A stretch of 10,892 nucleotides of DNA from an uncultured Actinomycetes bacterium (GCA_903848435.1 CAINGG010000011.1:1-10892), one strand, 5' to 3'; shown: positions 1 through 6,334, numbered from the stretch's first letter. Numbers and translations are program-made. The notes: generated by a model not told the origin, from the letters alone.

Positions 1-392
1 CCGCCACGACGACGGATACGTCGATGACCGTGACCATGTACAGCACCAAGATGTACACGAAGGTGGACGCCGAGGTCGGCGATCGCTACGCGATCACTCC
101 CTTCCGCAAGGTCTACAACGACTCACCGCAGTGCTCGGCGCAGTCCGGCGGCGAGGGCTTCACCATCGATGTCGACCGCGTCTTCTACGAGGGGCAGACG
201 GAGGTCAATCGTGAGACGTTCACGACGACCTACTCGCCAGCCCCCCAGGTCGTCTGTGGCAAGAAGCCCGACAAGGACAAGGACAAGGACGAGGACGAGG
301 GGGAGGACGGTGGCGGCGATCCGACCGACGCCCCCGCTCCGGACCCCACCGATGAGCCCGCTCCTGAGCCGACGGATCCCGCCGCGGAGTAG
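1..392 (+). CDS. VanW-family protein, C-terminal part (5' end outside window)
   Basis: The reading frame is open to the left edge (first full codon at base 3), so this is the last ~129 residues of a longer protein whose start is not in view. The segment MTVTMYSTKMYTKVDAE, followed by a D-R-Y-x-I-T stretch, a Cys in NDSPQC, a G-F-x-I-D-V-D-R-x-F-Y motif and a late Cys in VVCG, matches my memory of the C-terminal end of actinobacterial VanW-domain proteins (YoaR/VanW-like, often with N-terminal membrane anchor and peptidoglycan-binding domains). The two cysteines could form a disulfide outside the cell. The tail is low complexity: a Lys-Asp/Glu run (about 280-310) then Pro-Thr-Asp-Ala-Pro-type repeats, typical of a disordered, exposed tail. 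The role of VanW domains is poorly defined; resistance to vancomycin should not be assumed. The stop lies three bases from the convergent SirB1-like gene. Confidence 0.8.
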   Translation, partial: ATTTDTSMTVTMYSTKMYTKVDAEVGDRYAITPFRKVYNDSPQCSAQSGGEGFTIDVDRVFYEGQTEVNRETFTTTYSPAPQVVCGKKPDKDKDKDEDEGEDGGGDPTDAPAPDPTDEPAPEPTDPAAE

Positions 393-395
393 GGC

Positions 396-1211
396 CTAGT
401 TCAGGCGGGCTCGCACCGCACGCGCCTGCTCGCGTGCGCGCTGCGCCTGCGATGGCGACTCCTCGCCCACGATGTCGGCGTACTCCTCGAGCCAGCGTGC
501 GGCCAGGTGCGCGTGACCAAGGTCGCGGAGCGCGAGTCCGCGGTCGCGCAGGAGCCAGGGCGGTGGATCGGGCAGCGTGAGAGCGAGATCGATCGACCAC
601 AGGCGCGTGGCGGCTCGCAGCGGATGCTCGGCCCATGCGCGGATGTTGGCGAGGATGCGCTCGATGGTGTGCACCGGTTGCGCGGGCGCGAGGTAGTCGT
701 GTCGGAAGGGTCGGCCCGTGCGTTCGACCAGGTCGCGCGCCGCATCGAGAGGGAGGAGGCGGCCACCGGACCACGGATCGACCAGGACCTTGCTCCCTCC
801 GGGCATGTCCGGTGTATCGCCGATCGCGACGACGAAGTGCCCGGGCAGCCCGACCCCGTAGGCGCCCAGGCCCGCCCGGCGCGCGGTCTCGGTCCAGACC
901 GTCGAGAGCAGGATCGGCAGGCCGCGCCGGCGGTGGAGTACCTCGGGCAGGAGTGACGAGCCCAGGCTCTGGTAGTCCTCCGGTCGACCGCTGAAGCCGC
1001 CGAGGGCCGACTGGAGTCGCTCGTGCGCGGGCCCGTGGGCGGGGACGCGTGCGGCAAGGTCATCGAGCGCATCGGTGCCACGCGCCAGGTAGGCGGCGAG
1101 GTTCCCCTCTGCGGGAAGTGCCTCGGCGGCGATCAGCAGGCAGGCCAGGTCGAGTCGATCGGGGGAGTCGGCCATGACGGCCCGGAACATGTCCCGGGAC
1201 TCGCGGCTCAT
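396..1211 (-). CDS. SirB1-like transglutaminase-fold protein with TPR-like C-terminus
   Basis: This 271-residue protein belongs to the SirB1 / Transglut_core2 group. The family core is visible near residues 95-150: a basic RRRGLPILLSTVW segment, an A-R-R-x-G-L-x-x-x-G-V-G-L-P-G-H-F-V-V segment holding the conserved His, and VDPWSGG holding the conserved Asp. As is usual for this group, I see no Cys at the classical transglutaminase position, so enzymatic activity is uncertain. The last ~90 residues are helical with a TPR-like pattern (L-R-D-R-G-L-A-L-R-D-L-G-H-A). The function is unknown across the family. I chose ATG at 1211, giving an MSRESRDMF N-terminus. No good ribosome binding site precedes it, and ATGs at internal codons 8 and 13 remain possible. 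The gene is transcribed away from the ferredoxin gene, sharing a 93-base region. Confidence 0.8.
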   Translation of the reverse strand: MSRESRDMFRAVMADSPDRLDLACLLIAAEALPAEGNLAAYLARGTDALDDLAARVPAHGPAHERLQSALGGFSGRPEDYQSLGSSLLPEVLHRRRGLPILLSTVWTETARRAGLGAYGVGLPGHFVVAIGDTPDMPGGSKVLVDPWSGGRLLPLDAARDLVERTGRPFRHDYLAPAQPVHTIERILANIRAWAEHPLRAATRLWSIDLALTLPDPPPWLLRDRGLALRDLGHAHLAARWLEEYADIVGEESPSQAQRAREQARAVRARLN

Positions 1212-1304
1212 GATCCGATCGTCGCACCCGGTACGGTGTTCCCCGGCGACGACGTCGCCCGGCGGCCCGAGCGGCCGCCGTCCCACCCGGCGAAAGGCGA
1301 GCAG
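1212..1304. promoter_or_regulatory. Divergent promoter region, sirB1-like / ferredoxin
   Basis: These 93 bases separate two outward-facing genes and must hold at least the ferredoxin promoter. A weak -10-like TACGGT lies at 1232-1237 on the + strand, without a recognisable -35. GAAAGG near 1292-1297 is a plausible ribosome binding site for the GTG at 1305. I see no convincing operator. Confidence 0.35.
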
Positions 1305-1631
1305 GTGACCTACGTCATCGCATTCCCCTGTGTCGACGTGAAGGACAAGTCCTGCATCGAGGAATGCCCCGTCGACTGCATCTACGAAGGCGATCGGATG
1401 CTCTACATCCAGCCCGATGAATGCGTCGACTGCGGAGCGTGCGAGCCCGTGTGCCCGGTCGAGGCGATCTTCTACGAGGACGACGTTCCCGAGGAGTGGA
1501 ACGACTACACGGCCGCCAACGCCGAGTTCTTCGCCGACCTGGGCTCGCCCGGCGGCGCGGCCAAGCTCGGTGCGCAGGACTTCGACGCGCCCCTGCTCGC
1601 CACGGTCGCGCGCAAGGAGAGCGAGAGCTGA
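1305..1631 (+). CDS. fdxA: 7Fe-8S ferredoxin (FdxA/FdxC type)
   Basis: This is a 108-residue electron carrier of the Azotobacter-type seven-iron ferredoxins. The cysteine pattern is complete: Cys9, Cys17, Cys21, Cys25, Cys40, Cys43, Cys46 and Cys50. By comparison with Azotobacter FdI, Cys9/17/50 should hold the [3Fe-4S] cluster, Cys21/40/43/46 the [4Fe-4S] cluster, and Cys25 would be the free cysteine. The typical motif AIFYEDDVPEEW follows the cluster region. The GTG start at 1305 is favoured because the family begins TYVIA right after the first residue and GAAAGG lies just upstream. The stop overlaps the dapC start (CTGA at 1628-1631), implying translational coupling. The fdx-dapC pair is a conserved actinobacterial arrangement (Rv1177-Rv1178 in M. 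tuberculosis, from memory). The redox partner cannot be told from the sequence. Confidence 0.95.
   Translation: MTYVIAFPCVDVKDKSCIEECPVDCIYEGDRMLYIQPDECVDCGACEPVCPVEAIFYEDDVPEEWNDYTAANAEFFADLGSPGGAAKLGAQDFDAPLLATVARKESES
1614..1620 (+). promoter_or_regulatory. Ribosome binding site that fixes the dapC start at CTG
   Basis: AAGGAGA lies inside the end of the ferredoxin gene and is a near-perfect Shine-Dalgarno sequence. The CTG at 1628 follows after a spacer of seven bases. No ATG, GTG or TTG is in frame at a useful distance, so this site supports the unusual CTG start. Confidence 0.7.
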
Positions 1632-2710
1632 GCCTTCCCGACTTCCCGTGGGATCGCCTGGCTCCGATCGCCCAGGTCGCCCGGGCCCACGAGTCCTTCG
1701 CCGATCTGTCGATCGGCAGCCCCGTCGATCCGACACCTGACTTCATCCAGCGCGCTCTCGCCGACGCGGCGAACGCCCCCGGCTACCCCACGGTTGCCGG
1801 CACCGATGCCGTGCGGGAGGCCTTTGCTGGCTGGCTGCGCCGACGGGCCGGCGTACGCCTGGATCCCGTGGCTGCGATCCCGTCCATCGGCTCCAAGGAA
1901 CTCGTGGCCCTGCTGCCGTTCCTCCTCGGGCTGCGACCGGGCGATCGCGTCGTTATCCCCGAGGTCGCGTACCCCACCTACGCGGTCGGTGCGCTCGTCG
2001 CCGGATGCGAGGTCGTTGCATCCGATGACCCCGCAGCGTGCGCGGGCGCGCGACTGGTGTGGGTCAACTCGCCGAGCAATCCGACCGGAGCTGTGGCCGA
2101 TGCGGGCCGCCTGCGCGACATGGTTGCCGCGGCTCGTGTGGCGGGAGCCGTCCTCGCGTCGGACGAGTGCTATCTGGAGTTCGGGTGGGATGCCGCTCCG
2201 GTATCCGTGCTTCACCCCGAAGTGATCGGCGATGACCCCACAGGAGTGCTGTCTTTGCATGCGCTGGCGAAGCGCTCCAACATGGCGGGCTACCGCTTCG
2301 GTGCGGTTGCTGGAGATCCAGACCTCATTGCCGCGCTCCTCGAGCTGCGCAAGCACCTGGGCTTCATGGTGCCGTTGCCCGTGCAGAAGGCGGCGACCGT
2401 CGCCTGGGGTGATGACGCCCATGTCGAGGAGCAGCGCGAGCGCTATGCGCGCCGCCGCGAGGTGCTCTGGCCGGCCCTGGAGGCCGCCGGATTCCGCGTC
2501 GACGACAGCCAGGCAGGGCTCTACCTGTGGGCCACCCGCGATGAGGACTGCTGGGTCACGGCGGCGGCCCTGGCCCAGCAAGGGGTCCTTGTCGCCCCGG
2601 GAGACTTCTACGGCGCGTCCGGTGCCCGGCACGTGCGCTTGGCCCTCACGGCGAGCGACGAGGCGATCGGGGGCGCGGCACAGCGCATCAGCGGCGGAGA
2701 TACGGTGTGA
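1628..2710 (+). CDS. dapC: Succinyldiaminopimelate transaminase DapC
   Basis: This 360-residue PLP enzyme of aminotransferase fold type I transfers the amino group of glutamate to N-succinyl-2-amino-6-ketopimelate in lysine and diaminopimelate synthesis. The sequence shows the N-terminal SLPDFPWDRL and DLSIGSPVDPTP segments typical of actinobacterial DapC, the SPSNPTG motif, Asp179 in SDECYLEF (expected to bind the pyridine nitrogen of PLP), and Lys215 in LAKRSNMAGYRFG (expected Schiff-base lysine). Length is close to the family norm. The start is taken as CTG at 1628: relatives begin (M/V)SLPDFPW exactly here, a strong ribosome binding site precedes it, and it forms a CTGA overlap with the ferredoxin stop. 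The next in-frame GTG lies about 60 codons in and would remove conserved sequence. The gene's own stop overlaps the citrate synthase start by GTGA. Confidence 0.93.
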   Translation: MSLPDFPWDRLAPIAQVARAHESFADLSIGSPVDPTPDFIQRALADAANAPGYPTVAGTDAVREAFAGWLRRRAGVRLDPVAAIPSIGSKELVALLPFLLGLRPGDRVVIPEVAYPTYAVGALVAGCEVVASDDPAACAGARLVWVNSPSNPTGAVADAGRLRDMVAAARVAGAVLASDECYLEFGWDAAPVSVLHPEVIGDDPTGVLSLHALAKRSNMAGYRFGAVAGDPDLIAALLELRKHLGFMVPLPVQKAATVAWGDDAHVEEQRERYARRREVLWPALEAAGFRVDDSQAGLYLWATRDEDCWVTAAALAQQGVLVAPGDFYGASGARHVRLALTASDEAIGGAAQRISGGDTV

Positions 2711-3999
2711 CCGTGTCCGATTACCTCCTGAGCTACCCGGGCGGTGAACTCCCTCTCGATGTGAGCCCGTCCACGATCGGGGAGTCCGGCCTCGACATCA
2801 GCAAGCTGCTCGCGACGACCGGCAACGTGACCCTCGACCACGGCTTCGTCAACACCGCGTCATGCTCCTCGGCCATCACCTACATCGACGGCGATAAGGG
2901 CATCCTGCGCTACCGCGGCTACCCCATCGAGCAGCTCGCCGAGCAGTCGTCCTACCTCGAGGTGGCGTTCCTGCTCATCTACGGCTACCTCCCGACGTCC
3001 GATGAGCTGACGGCCTTCAAGGCCCAGATCAGGCGCCACACGATGCTCCACGAGGAGCTCCGCGAGTTCTTCAATGGCTTCCCGCGCGATGCCCACCCGA
3101 TGCCCGTGCTCTCCTCGTCGGTCTCGGCCCTGTCGACCTTCTACCAGGATTCGCTCGACCCCTTCGATCCCGAGCAGGTCGAGATCTCCACCATCAGGCT
3201 CATGGCCAAGGTCCCCACGCTGGCGGCCTACGCCTACAAGAAGTCGGTGGGTCAGCCCTTCATGTACCCCGACAATTCACTGGGGTTCATCGACAACTTC
3301 CTGCGCATGACCTTCGGCGTGCCCGCTGAGCCCTACGAGGTCGATCCCGTCGTCTCGCGGACCCTCAACATGCTGCTCCTGCTGCATGCCGATCACGAGC
3401 AGAACTGCTCGACCTCGACGGTGCGACTCGTGGGCTCGTCGCATGCCAACCTCTTCGCATCGATCTCCGCCGGCATCAACGCGCTCTTCGGACCGCTGCA
3501 CGGAGGCGCTAACCAGGCCGTGCTCGAGATGCTGGAGCAGATCCACATGTCGGGGGGTGGTGTCAACACCTTTATCCGCCAGGTCAAGGAGCGCCAGGAC
3601 GGCGTCAAGCTCATGGGCTTCGGCCATCGCGTCTACAAGAACTACGATCCGCGCGCCGCCATCGTCAAGAAGGCGGCCTACGACCTCTTCGAATCTCTCG
3701 AGGTGAAGGATCCCCTGCTCGACATCGCGCTTCGCCTCGAAGAGGTTGCCCTCGCCGACGACTTCTTCATCTCGCGCAAGCTCTATCCCAACGTCGACTT
3801 CTACACCGGCCTCATCTACAAGGCGATGGGCTTCCCGACCCGGATGTTCACCGTGCTCTTTGCCCTGGGGCGCCTGCCGGGCTGGATCGCCCAATGGCGA
3901 GAGATGATCGCCGACCCCGACACCAAGATCGGCCGGCCGCGCCAGGTCTACACCGGCGTCCCGTTCCGCGACTACGTCCCGATCGAGGCTCGCGACTAG
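2707..3999 (+). CDS. gltA: Citrate synthase
   Basis: This 430-residue enzyme condenses acetyl-CoA and oxaloacetate to citrate, the entry step of the TCA cycle. The family signatures are all present: HADHEQNCSTSTVR (His227, His230), GPLHGGANQAVLEML (His265), GFGHRVYKNYDPRA (His307) and YPNVDFYTG (Asp364). The last three correspond to the His-His-Asp catalytic set (His264, His305 and Asp362 in E. coli). Length and the N-terminal β-rich segment (GFVNTASCSSAITYIDG) fit the bacterial type II enzyme. The GTG start at 2707 overlaps the dapC stop (GTGA), with GGAGA about six bases upstream; a second GTG two codons later is possible. Translation is probably coupled to dapC. The final TAG shares bases with the dapD stop on the other strand, leaving no room for a terminator between them. 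Confidence 0.96.
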   Translation: MTVSDYLLSYPGGELPLDVSPSTIGESGLDISKLLATTGNVTLDHGFVNTASCSSAITYIDGDKGILRYRGYPIEQLAEQSSYLEVAFLLIYGYLPTSDELTAFKAQIRRHTMLHEELREFFNGFPRDAHPMPVLSSSVSALSTFYQDSLDPFDPEQVEISTIRLMAKVPTLAAYAYKKSVGQPFMYPDNSLGFIDNFLRMTFGVPAEPYEVDPVVSRTLNMLLLLHADHEQNCSTSTVRLVGSSHANLFASISAGINALFGPLHGGANQAVLEMLEQIHMSGGGVNTFIRQVKERQDGVKLMGFGHRVYKNYDPRAAIVKKAAYDLFESLEVKDPLLDIALRLEEVALADDFFISRKLYPNVDFYTGLIYKAMGFPTRMFTVLFALGRLPGWIAQWREMIADPDTKIGRPRQVYTGVPFRDYVPIEARD

Positions 4000-4931
4000 T
4001 CGGTGGCATGGAGGGCGGTGTTGAGGCCGCCCCAGTTGCCCTCGCGCATCACGACCTCGATGGCGCCGCTTTGCGAGTTGCGCCGGAAGAGCAGTCCGTC
4101 GGCACCGGAGAGTTCGCGTGCCTTGACGACATTGCCGTCGGGGAGCGTGACACGGGCGCCGCCGGTGACGTAAGTGCCGGCCTCGACGATGCACCGGTCG
4201 CCGAGGCTGATGCCAATACCGGCATTGGCCCCGACGAGGCAGCCCTCGCCGATGCTGATGACCTCCGTGCCTCCGCCGGAGAGCGTGCCCATGACGGAGG
4301 CGCCGCCGCCGATGTCGGAGCCATTGCCGACGACGACGCCGGCTGAGATACGGCCTTCCACCATCGCGGTGCCCAAGGTGCCGGCATTGAAGTTGACGAA
4401 GCCTTCGTGCATGACGACAGTGCCCTCGGCGAGATGGGCACCGAGGCGCACGCGATCGGCGTCGGCAATGCGCACACCGGAAGGCACGACGTAGTCGATC
4501 ATGCGGGGGAACCGGTCGAGGCCGAGCACCACGAGCGTCTCGCCGTGCGTTCGCGCACGCAGGCGGGCGTCGTTGACGGAGTCGGGGGCGACGGGGCCGC
4601 GCGTGGTCCAGGCGACCAGGGGGAGCACGCCGAAGATGCCGTCGAGGTTGATCGTGCGCGGGCGCACGAGCCGATGAGAGAGCAGGTGCAGCCGGAGGTA
4701 TCCATCGGCGGCGTCAGCCGGTGGCGCCTGCAGGTCGTCGATGCAGGTCAGGATCGGGCGTACGTCGACACCGCGGATGTCGTCGCGGCGGCTCGCGGCG
4801 TCGATGCCGGGGACGGCGAGGGGCTCAGAGCCTAGGGCCGGGTGTGGGTACCAGGCGTCGAGCAGGACGCCGCCCGCGTAGGTCGCGAGCCCGTGCGCGC
4901 AGGCGGGGCCGCTGACGGGTGCGAGTTCCAC
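3996..4931 (-). CDS. dapD: Tetrahydrodipicolinate N-succinyltransferase DapD (mycobacterial type)
   Basis: This 311-residue enzyme transfers the succinyl group of succinyl-CoA to tetrahydrodipicolinate, the step before those leading to DapC's substrate. The N-terminal third carries GLATYAGGVLLDAWYPHP and TINLDGIFGVLPLVAW, as in Rv1201c-type DapD. The middle (about 155-260) is a left-handed β-helix with hexapeptide repeats such as ISAGVVVGNGSDIGGGASV and CLVGANAGIGISLG. Glu192 in MVEGRISAG is likely the catalytic acid, by analogy to the M. tuberculosis enzyme. It should work as a trimer in the cytosol. The GTG start at 4931 has no Shine-Dalgarno sequence; instead TAACGT lies seven bases upstream, which fits a leaderless message. 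It lies 25 bases downstream of yceI and converges on gltA with overlapping stop codons. Confidence 0.95.
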   Translation of the reverse strand: MELAPVSGPACAHGLATYAGGVLLDAWYPHPALGSEPLAVPGIDAASRRDDIRGVDVRPILTCIDDLQAPPADAADGYLRLHLLSHRLVRPRTINLDGIFGVLPLVAWTTRGPVAPDSVNDARLRARTHGETLVVLGLDRFPRMIDYVVPSGVRIADADRVRLGAHLAEGTVVMHEGFVNFNAGTLGTAMVEGRISAGVVVGNGSDIGGGASVMGTLSGGGTEVISIGEGCLVGANAGIGISLGDRCIVEAGTYVTGGARVTLPDGNVVKARELSGADGLLFRRNSQSGAIEVVMREGNWGGLNTALHATD

Positions 4932-4938
4932 GCGGGCG

Positions 4939-4944
4939 ACGTTA
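4939..4944 (-). promoter_or_regulatory. Candidate -10 element for leaderless dapD mRNA
   Basis: On the - strand TAACGT is followed by seven bases and then the GTG start of dapD. This is the spacing expected if transcription begins at the start codon. No ribosome binding site is present. No -35 is obvious. Confidence 0.4.
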
Positions 4945-4959
4945 GCCCATGGAGGGCTA
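4943..4959. repeat. Small inverted repeat over the yceI stop codon and dapD -10
   Basis: TAGCCC and GGGCTA form perfect six-base arms around the loop ATGGA. The repeat includes the yceI stop and touches the proposed dapD -10. It could be a weak terminator of yceI or a small operator of dapD. It is short enough to be chance. Confidence 0.35.
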
Positions 4960-5508
4960 CGCCTGCTTGACCGCCTCGATGTCGAGCTCGAGCTTGATGG
5001 TGTCGCCGACCAGCACGCCGCCGGTCTCGAGCGCGACGTTCCACACGAGCCCGAACTCCTTGCGGCTGATCTCGGCCTTGCCTTCGAATCCGATGCGGGT
5101 ATTGCCCCACGGGTCCTGGTTGACGCCCAGCAGCTCGAAGTTCACGTCGACGGTCTTGGTGACACCGTGGATGGTGAGGTCACCGGTCACGATGAAGTCG
5201 TCGTCACCCTTCTGGGTGACAGCGGTGCTCGTGAAGGTGAGCGTGGGGAACTGCTCGACGTCGAGGAAGTCACCGGACTTCACGTGGGCGTCACGATCAT
5301 CGTTCGAGGACGTGAAGCTGGACGCGACGATCGTCAGCGTGGCCGAGGACTTCGCCGGGTCGGCCCCGTCCAGGTTGAGCGTGCCGGTGAACTCGGTGAA
5401 TCCGCCGCGCACCTTGGCGATCATCGCGTGGCGGGCCACGAAGCCGATCGTCGAGTGCGTGGGGTCGATCTGCCAGGTGCCGCTGGTGGCGGCGAGGTCG
5501 GTGCTCAT
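4957..5508 (-). CDS. YceI-family protein (lipocalin-like)
   Basis: This 183-residue protein is a YceI-family protein, a β-barrel that binds lipophilic, often isoprenoid-type molecules. The family pattern is clear from the N-terminus: TWQIDPTHSTIGFVARH, KVRGGFTEFTG, HVKSGDFLDVEQFPTLTFTST, GDLTIHGVTKTVDV and a C-terminal KLELDIEAV. No signal peptide is visible, so it is probably cytosolic, as in many actinobacterial members. ATG at 5508 (MSTDLAATSGTW) is preferred over a longer frame reading back to 5550, because GGGAGG sits six bases upstream and the extension would run through the palindrome. It lies just downstream, on the - strand, of the repeat-bearing secreted protein, and 25 bases upstream of dapD. 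The concentric palindrome at its 5' end suggests dedicated regulation. The ligand is unknown. Confidence 0.9.
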   Translation of the reverse strand: MSTDLAATSGTWQIDPTHSTIGFVARHAMIAKVRGGFTEFTGTLNLDGADPAKSSATLTIVASSFTSSNDDRDAHVKSGDFLDVEQFPTLTFTSTAVTQKGDDDFIVTGDLTIHGVTKTVDVNFELLGVNQDPWGNTRIGFEGKAEISRKEFGLVWNVALETGGVLVGDTIKLELDIEAVKQA

Positions 5509-5517
5509 GGAGGGCCT

Positions 5518-5571
5518 CCCGGGTCGCGAATCAAGTGGTTGAGACTTCAACCATATGGCCCGCGACCCGGG
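5518..5571. repeat. Concentric double inverted repeat upstream of yceI (operator and/or hairpin)
   Basis: The outer arms CCCGGGTCGCG (5518-5528) and CGCGACCCGGG (5561-5571) are perfect over 11 bases. The inner arms TGGTTGA (5536-5542) and TCAACCA (5547-5553) are perfect over 7. Both pairs share the same centre (between 5544 and 5545). The inner 18 bases look like a MarR-type operator (TTGA-x-TCAA core). In the yceI message the outer arm abuts the ribosome binding site GGGAGG and would overlap part of it. It also begins ten bases after the stop of the preceding gene, so it could act as that gene's terminator. Confidence 0.65.
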
Positions 5572-5581
5572 CGGTCAAGCC

Positions 5582-6220
5582 TCAGCCTTGGGCGCGGCCG
5601 CCCTGCGCGGGCGGCTCCGGGCGCTCGGACAGCCACTGCTCCATGGCCGCGCGCTGCTCCTCCATCGCCTGAGCGGCTTCGGGGGACAGCGCGTGGATGT
5701 CATCAGCCGTCGCCGTCGTGCCCTCGGCCGTGGCACGCACGTGAACGCTGTCGCCGACCTTGGCCGCCGCGCCCTCCGTGCGATCGCGCTCCTGTTCGGT
5801 GTCCGCGGTGATCGCGTAGGTTGCCGTGAAGCCGTCCGTGCTGGCGATCGTGATGGACGTGGCCGAGACGGCGGTGGCCGTCCCCTCCTGCATGCGCACG
5901 GTCACGATGGCACCGTCAGGCTGCTCGACGACCATCTCGCCGTGCAGGACGTCGCCCATAGGTCCACCGGGTCCACCGGGTCCTCCGGGTCCACCGTGCC
6001 CGCGCATCCCCGGGCCATGGTCGCCCGGACCCCCCATGCCCGGGCCGTGGTCGCCCGGACCCCCCATGCCCGGGCCGTGGTCGCCCGGGCCGGAGGACTG
6101 GCCCTGGCGCTGGGGGTCGTTCGCCGAATGCGTCGCGGCCGCGGCGACGGCGGCCCCCGCGAGGGCAGCGACCCCCAGCGTGCTGGCGGTCGTGATCGCG
6201 ATGATGCTCGAAGTCTTCAC
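5582..6220 (-). CDS. Secreted Gly/Pro/His/Met-repeat protein with DUF5666-like domain
   Basis: This 212-residue protein starts with an N-terminal signal sequence (MKTSS, then a long Ala-rich hydrophobic stretch to about residue 29), so it is probably exported or anchored at the membrane. Residues ~44-73 are three copies of the ten-residue unit GPGDHGPGMG (the last slightly changed), followed by a collagen-like run of Gly-Pro-Gly (about 76-87). Residues ~90-170 resemble DUF5666: GTATAVSATSITIAS, TYAITADTEQ, KVGDSVHVRAT. The C-terminal ~40 residues are predicted helical and then Pro/Gly-rich. No enzyme motif is seen. The His, Asp and Met spacing could bind metal, but this is inference. The GTG start at 6220 has AGGAG just upstream. 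It may be co-transcribed with yceI unless the palindrome between them terminates. Confidence 0.75.
   Translation of the reverse strand: MKTSSIIAITTASTLGVAALAGAAVAAAATHSANDPQRQGQSSGPGDHGPGMGGPGDHGPGMGGPGDHGPGMRGHGGPGGPGGPGGPMGDVLHGEMVVEQPDGAIVTVRMQEGTATAVSATSITIASTDGFTATYAITADTEQERDRTEGAAAKVGDSVHVRATAEGTTATADDIHALSPEAAQAMEEQRAAMEQWLSERPEPPAQGGRAQG
5961..5998. repeat. Nine-base collagen-like repeat (Gly-Gly-Pro coding)
   Basis: The stretch contains four imperfect copies of a nine-base unit like GGTCCACCG, encoding successive Gly-Pro-Gly triplets on the - strand. It is a short coding microsatellite that could vary in copy number between strains. Confidence 0.6.
6001..6090. repeat. 30-base tandem repeat, three copies
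   Basis: Three 30-base units lie at 6001-6030, 6031-6060 and 6061-6090. The second and third differ only at one base near the end; the first differs at several. Each unit encodes one GPGDHGPGMG decapeptide on the - strand. The near-identity at DNA level suggests recent duplication. Confidence 0.85.
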
Positions 6221-6334
6221 GGGATCTCCTCTCGTGCGGACACCCGGCGGTCACCGGGCACATCGGTCAGCCTGCGTCCACGACGTCAGTGAGCCGTGTG
6301 CCCGACGTAAACGTCGCGTAAGAGTCGTGCCACC
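6221..6334. promoter_or_regulatory. Divergent promoter region, repeat protein / DivIVA-like protein
   Basis: These 114 bases separate two outward-facing genes. They contain a 5-base-arm inverted repeat CCCGG/CCGGG (6243-6258) and a GACGT-AA-ACGTC inverted repeat (6304-6315) about 20 bases before the + strand start. GAGGAG just before 6220 is the ribosome binding site of the - strand gene. No clear -10/-35 pair is visible. Confidence 0.35.

Noticed and set aside
1..392. Vancomycin resistance function for the VanW-like protein
   Set aside because: VanW domains are widespread in actinobacteria outside resistance clusters, and no other van gene is in the window.
1421..1627. A long in-frame N-terminal extension of dapC starting at ATG 1421
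   Set aside because: It lies wholly inside the ferredoxin gene, encodes an Arg-rich sequence typical of an off-frame shadow, and the conserved DapC N-terminus begins only at 1628.
1212..1736. N-terminal extension of the SirB1-like protein reading back through the ferredoxin gene
   Set aside because: It is antisense to a certain ferredoxin gene and has no family similarity; the protein family begins near the ATG at 1211.
1505..2632. 375-codon open frame antisense to dapC
   Set aside because: High GC opens long antisense frames; the encoded sequence is unlike any protein I know and dapC is certain.
3277..4194. 305-codon open frame antisense to gltA and extending into dapD
   Set aside because: It overlaps two clear enzymes and is rich in Arg, Asp and His in the usual manner of GC-driven shadows.
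5509..5550. Upstream ATG at 5550 as the yceI start
   Set aside because: It would translate the palindrome and skip the good ribosome binding site before ATG 5508; the added residues have no family match.
5958..6090. Possible CRISPR-like array because of regular 30-base units
   Set aside because: The units are contiguous without spacers and encode a decapeptide repeat in a real reading frame.
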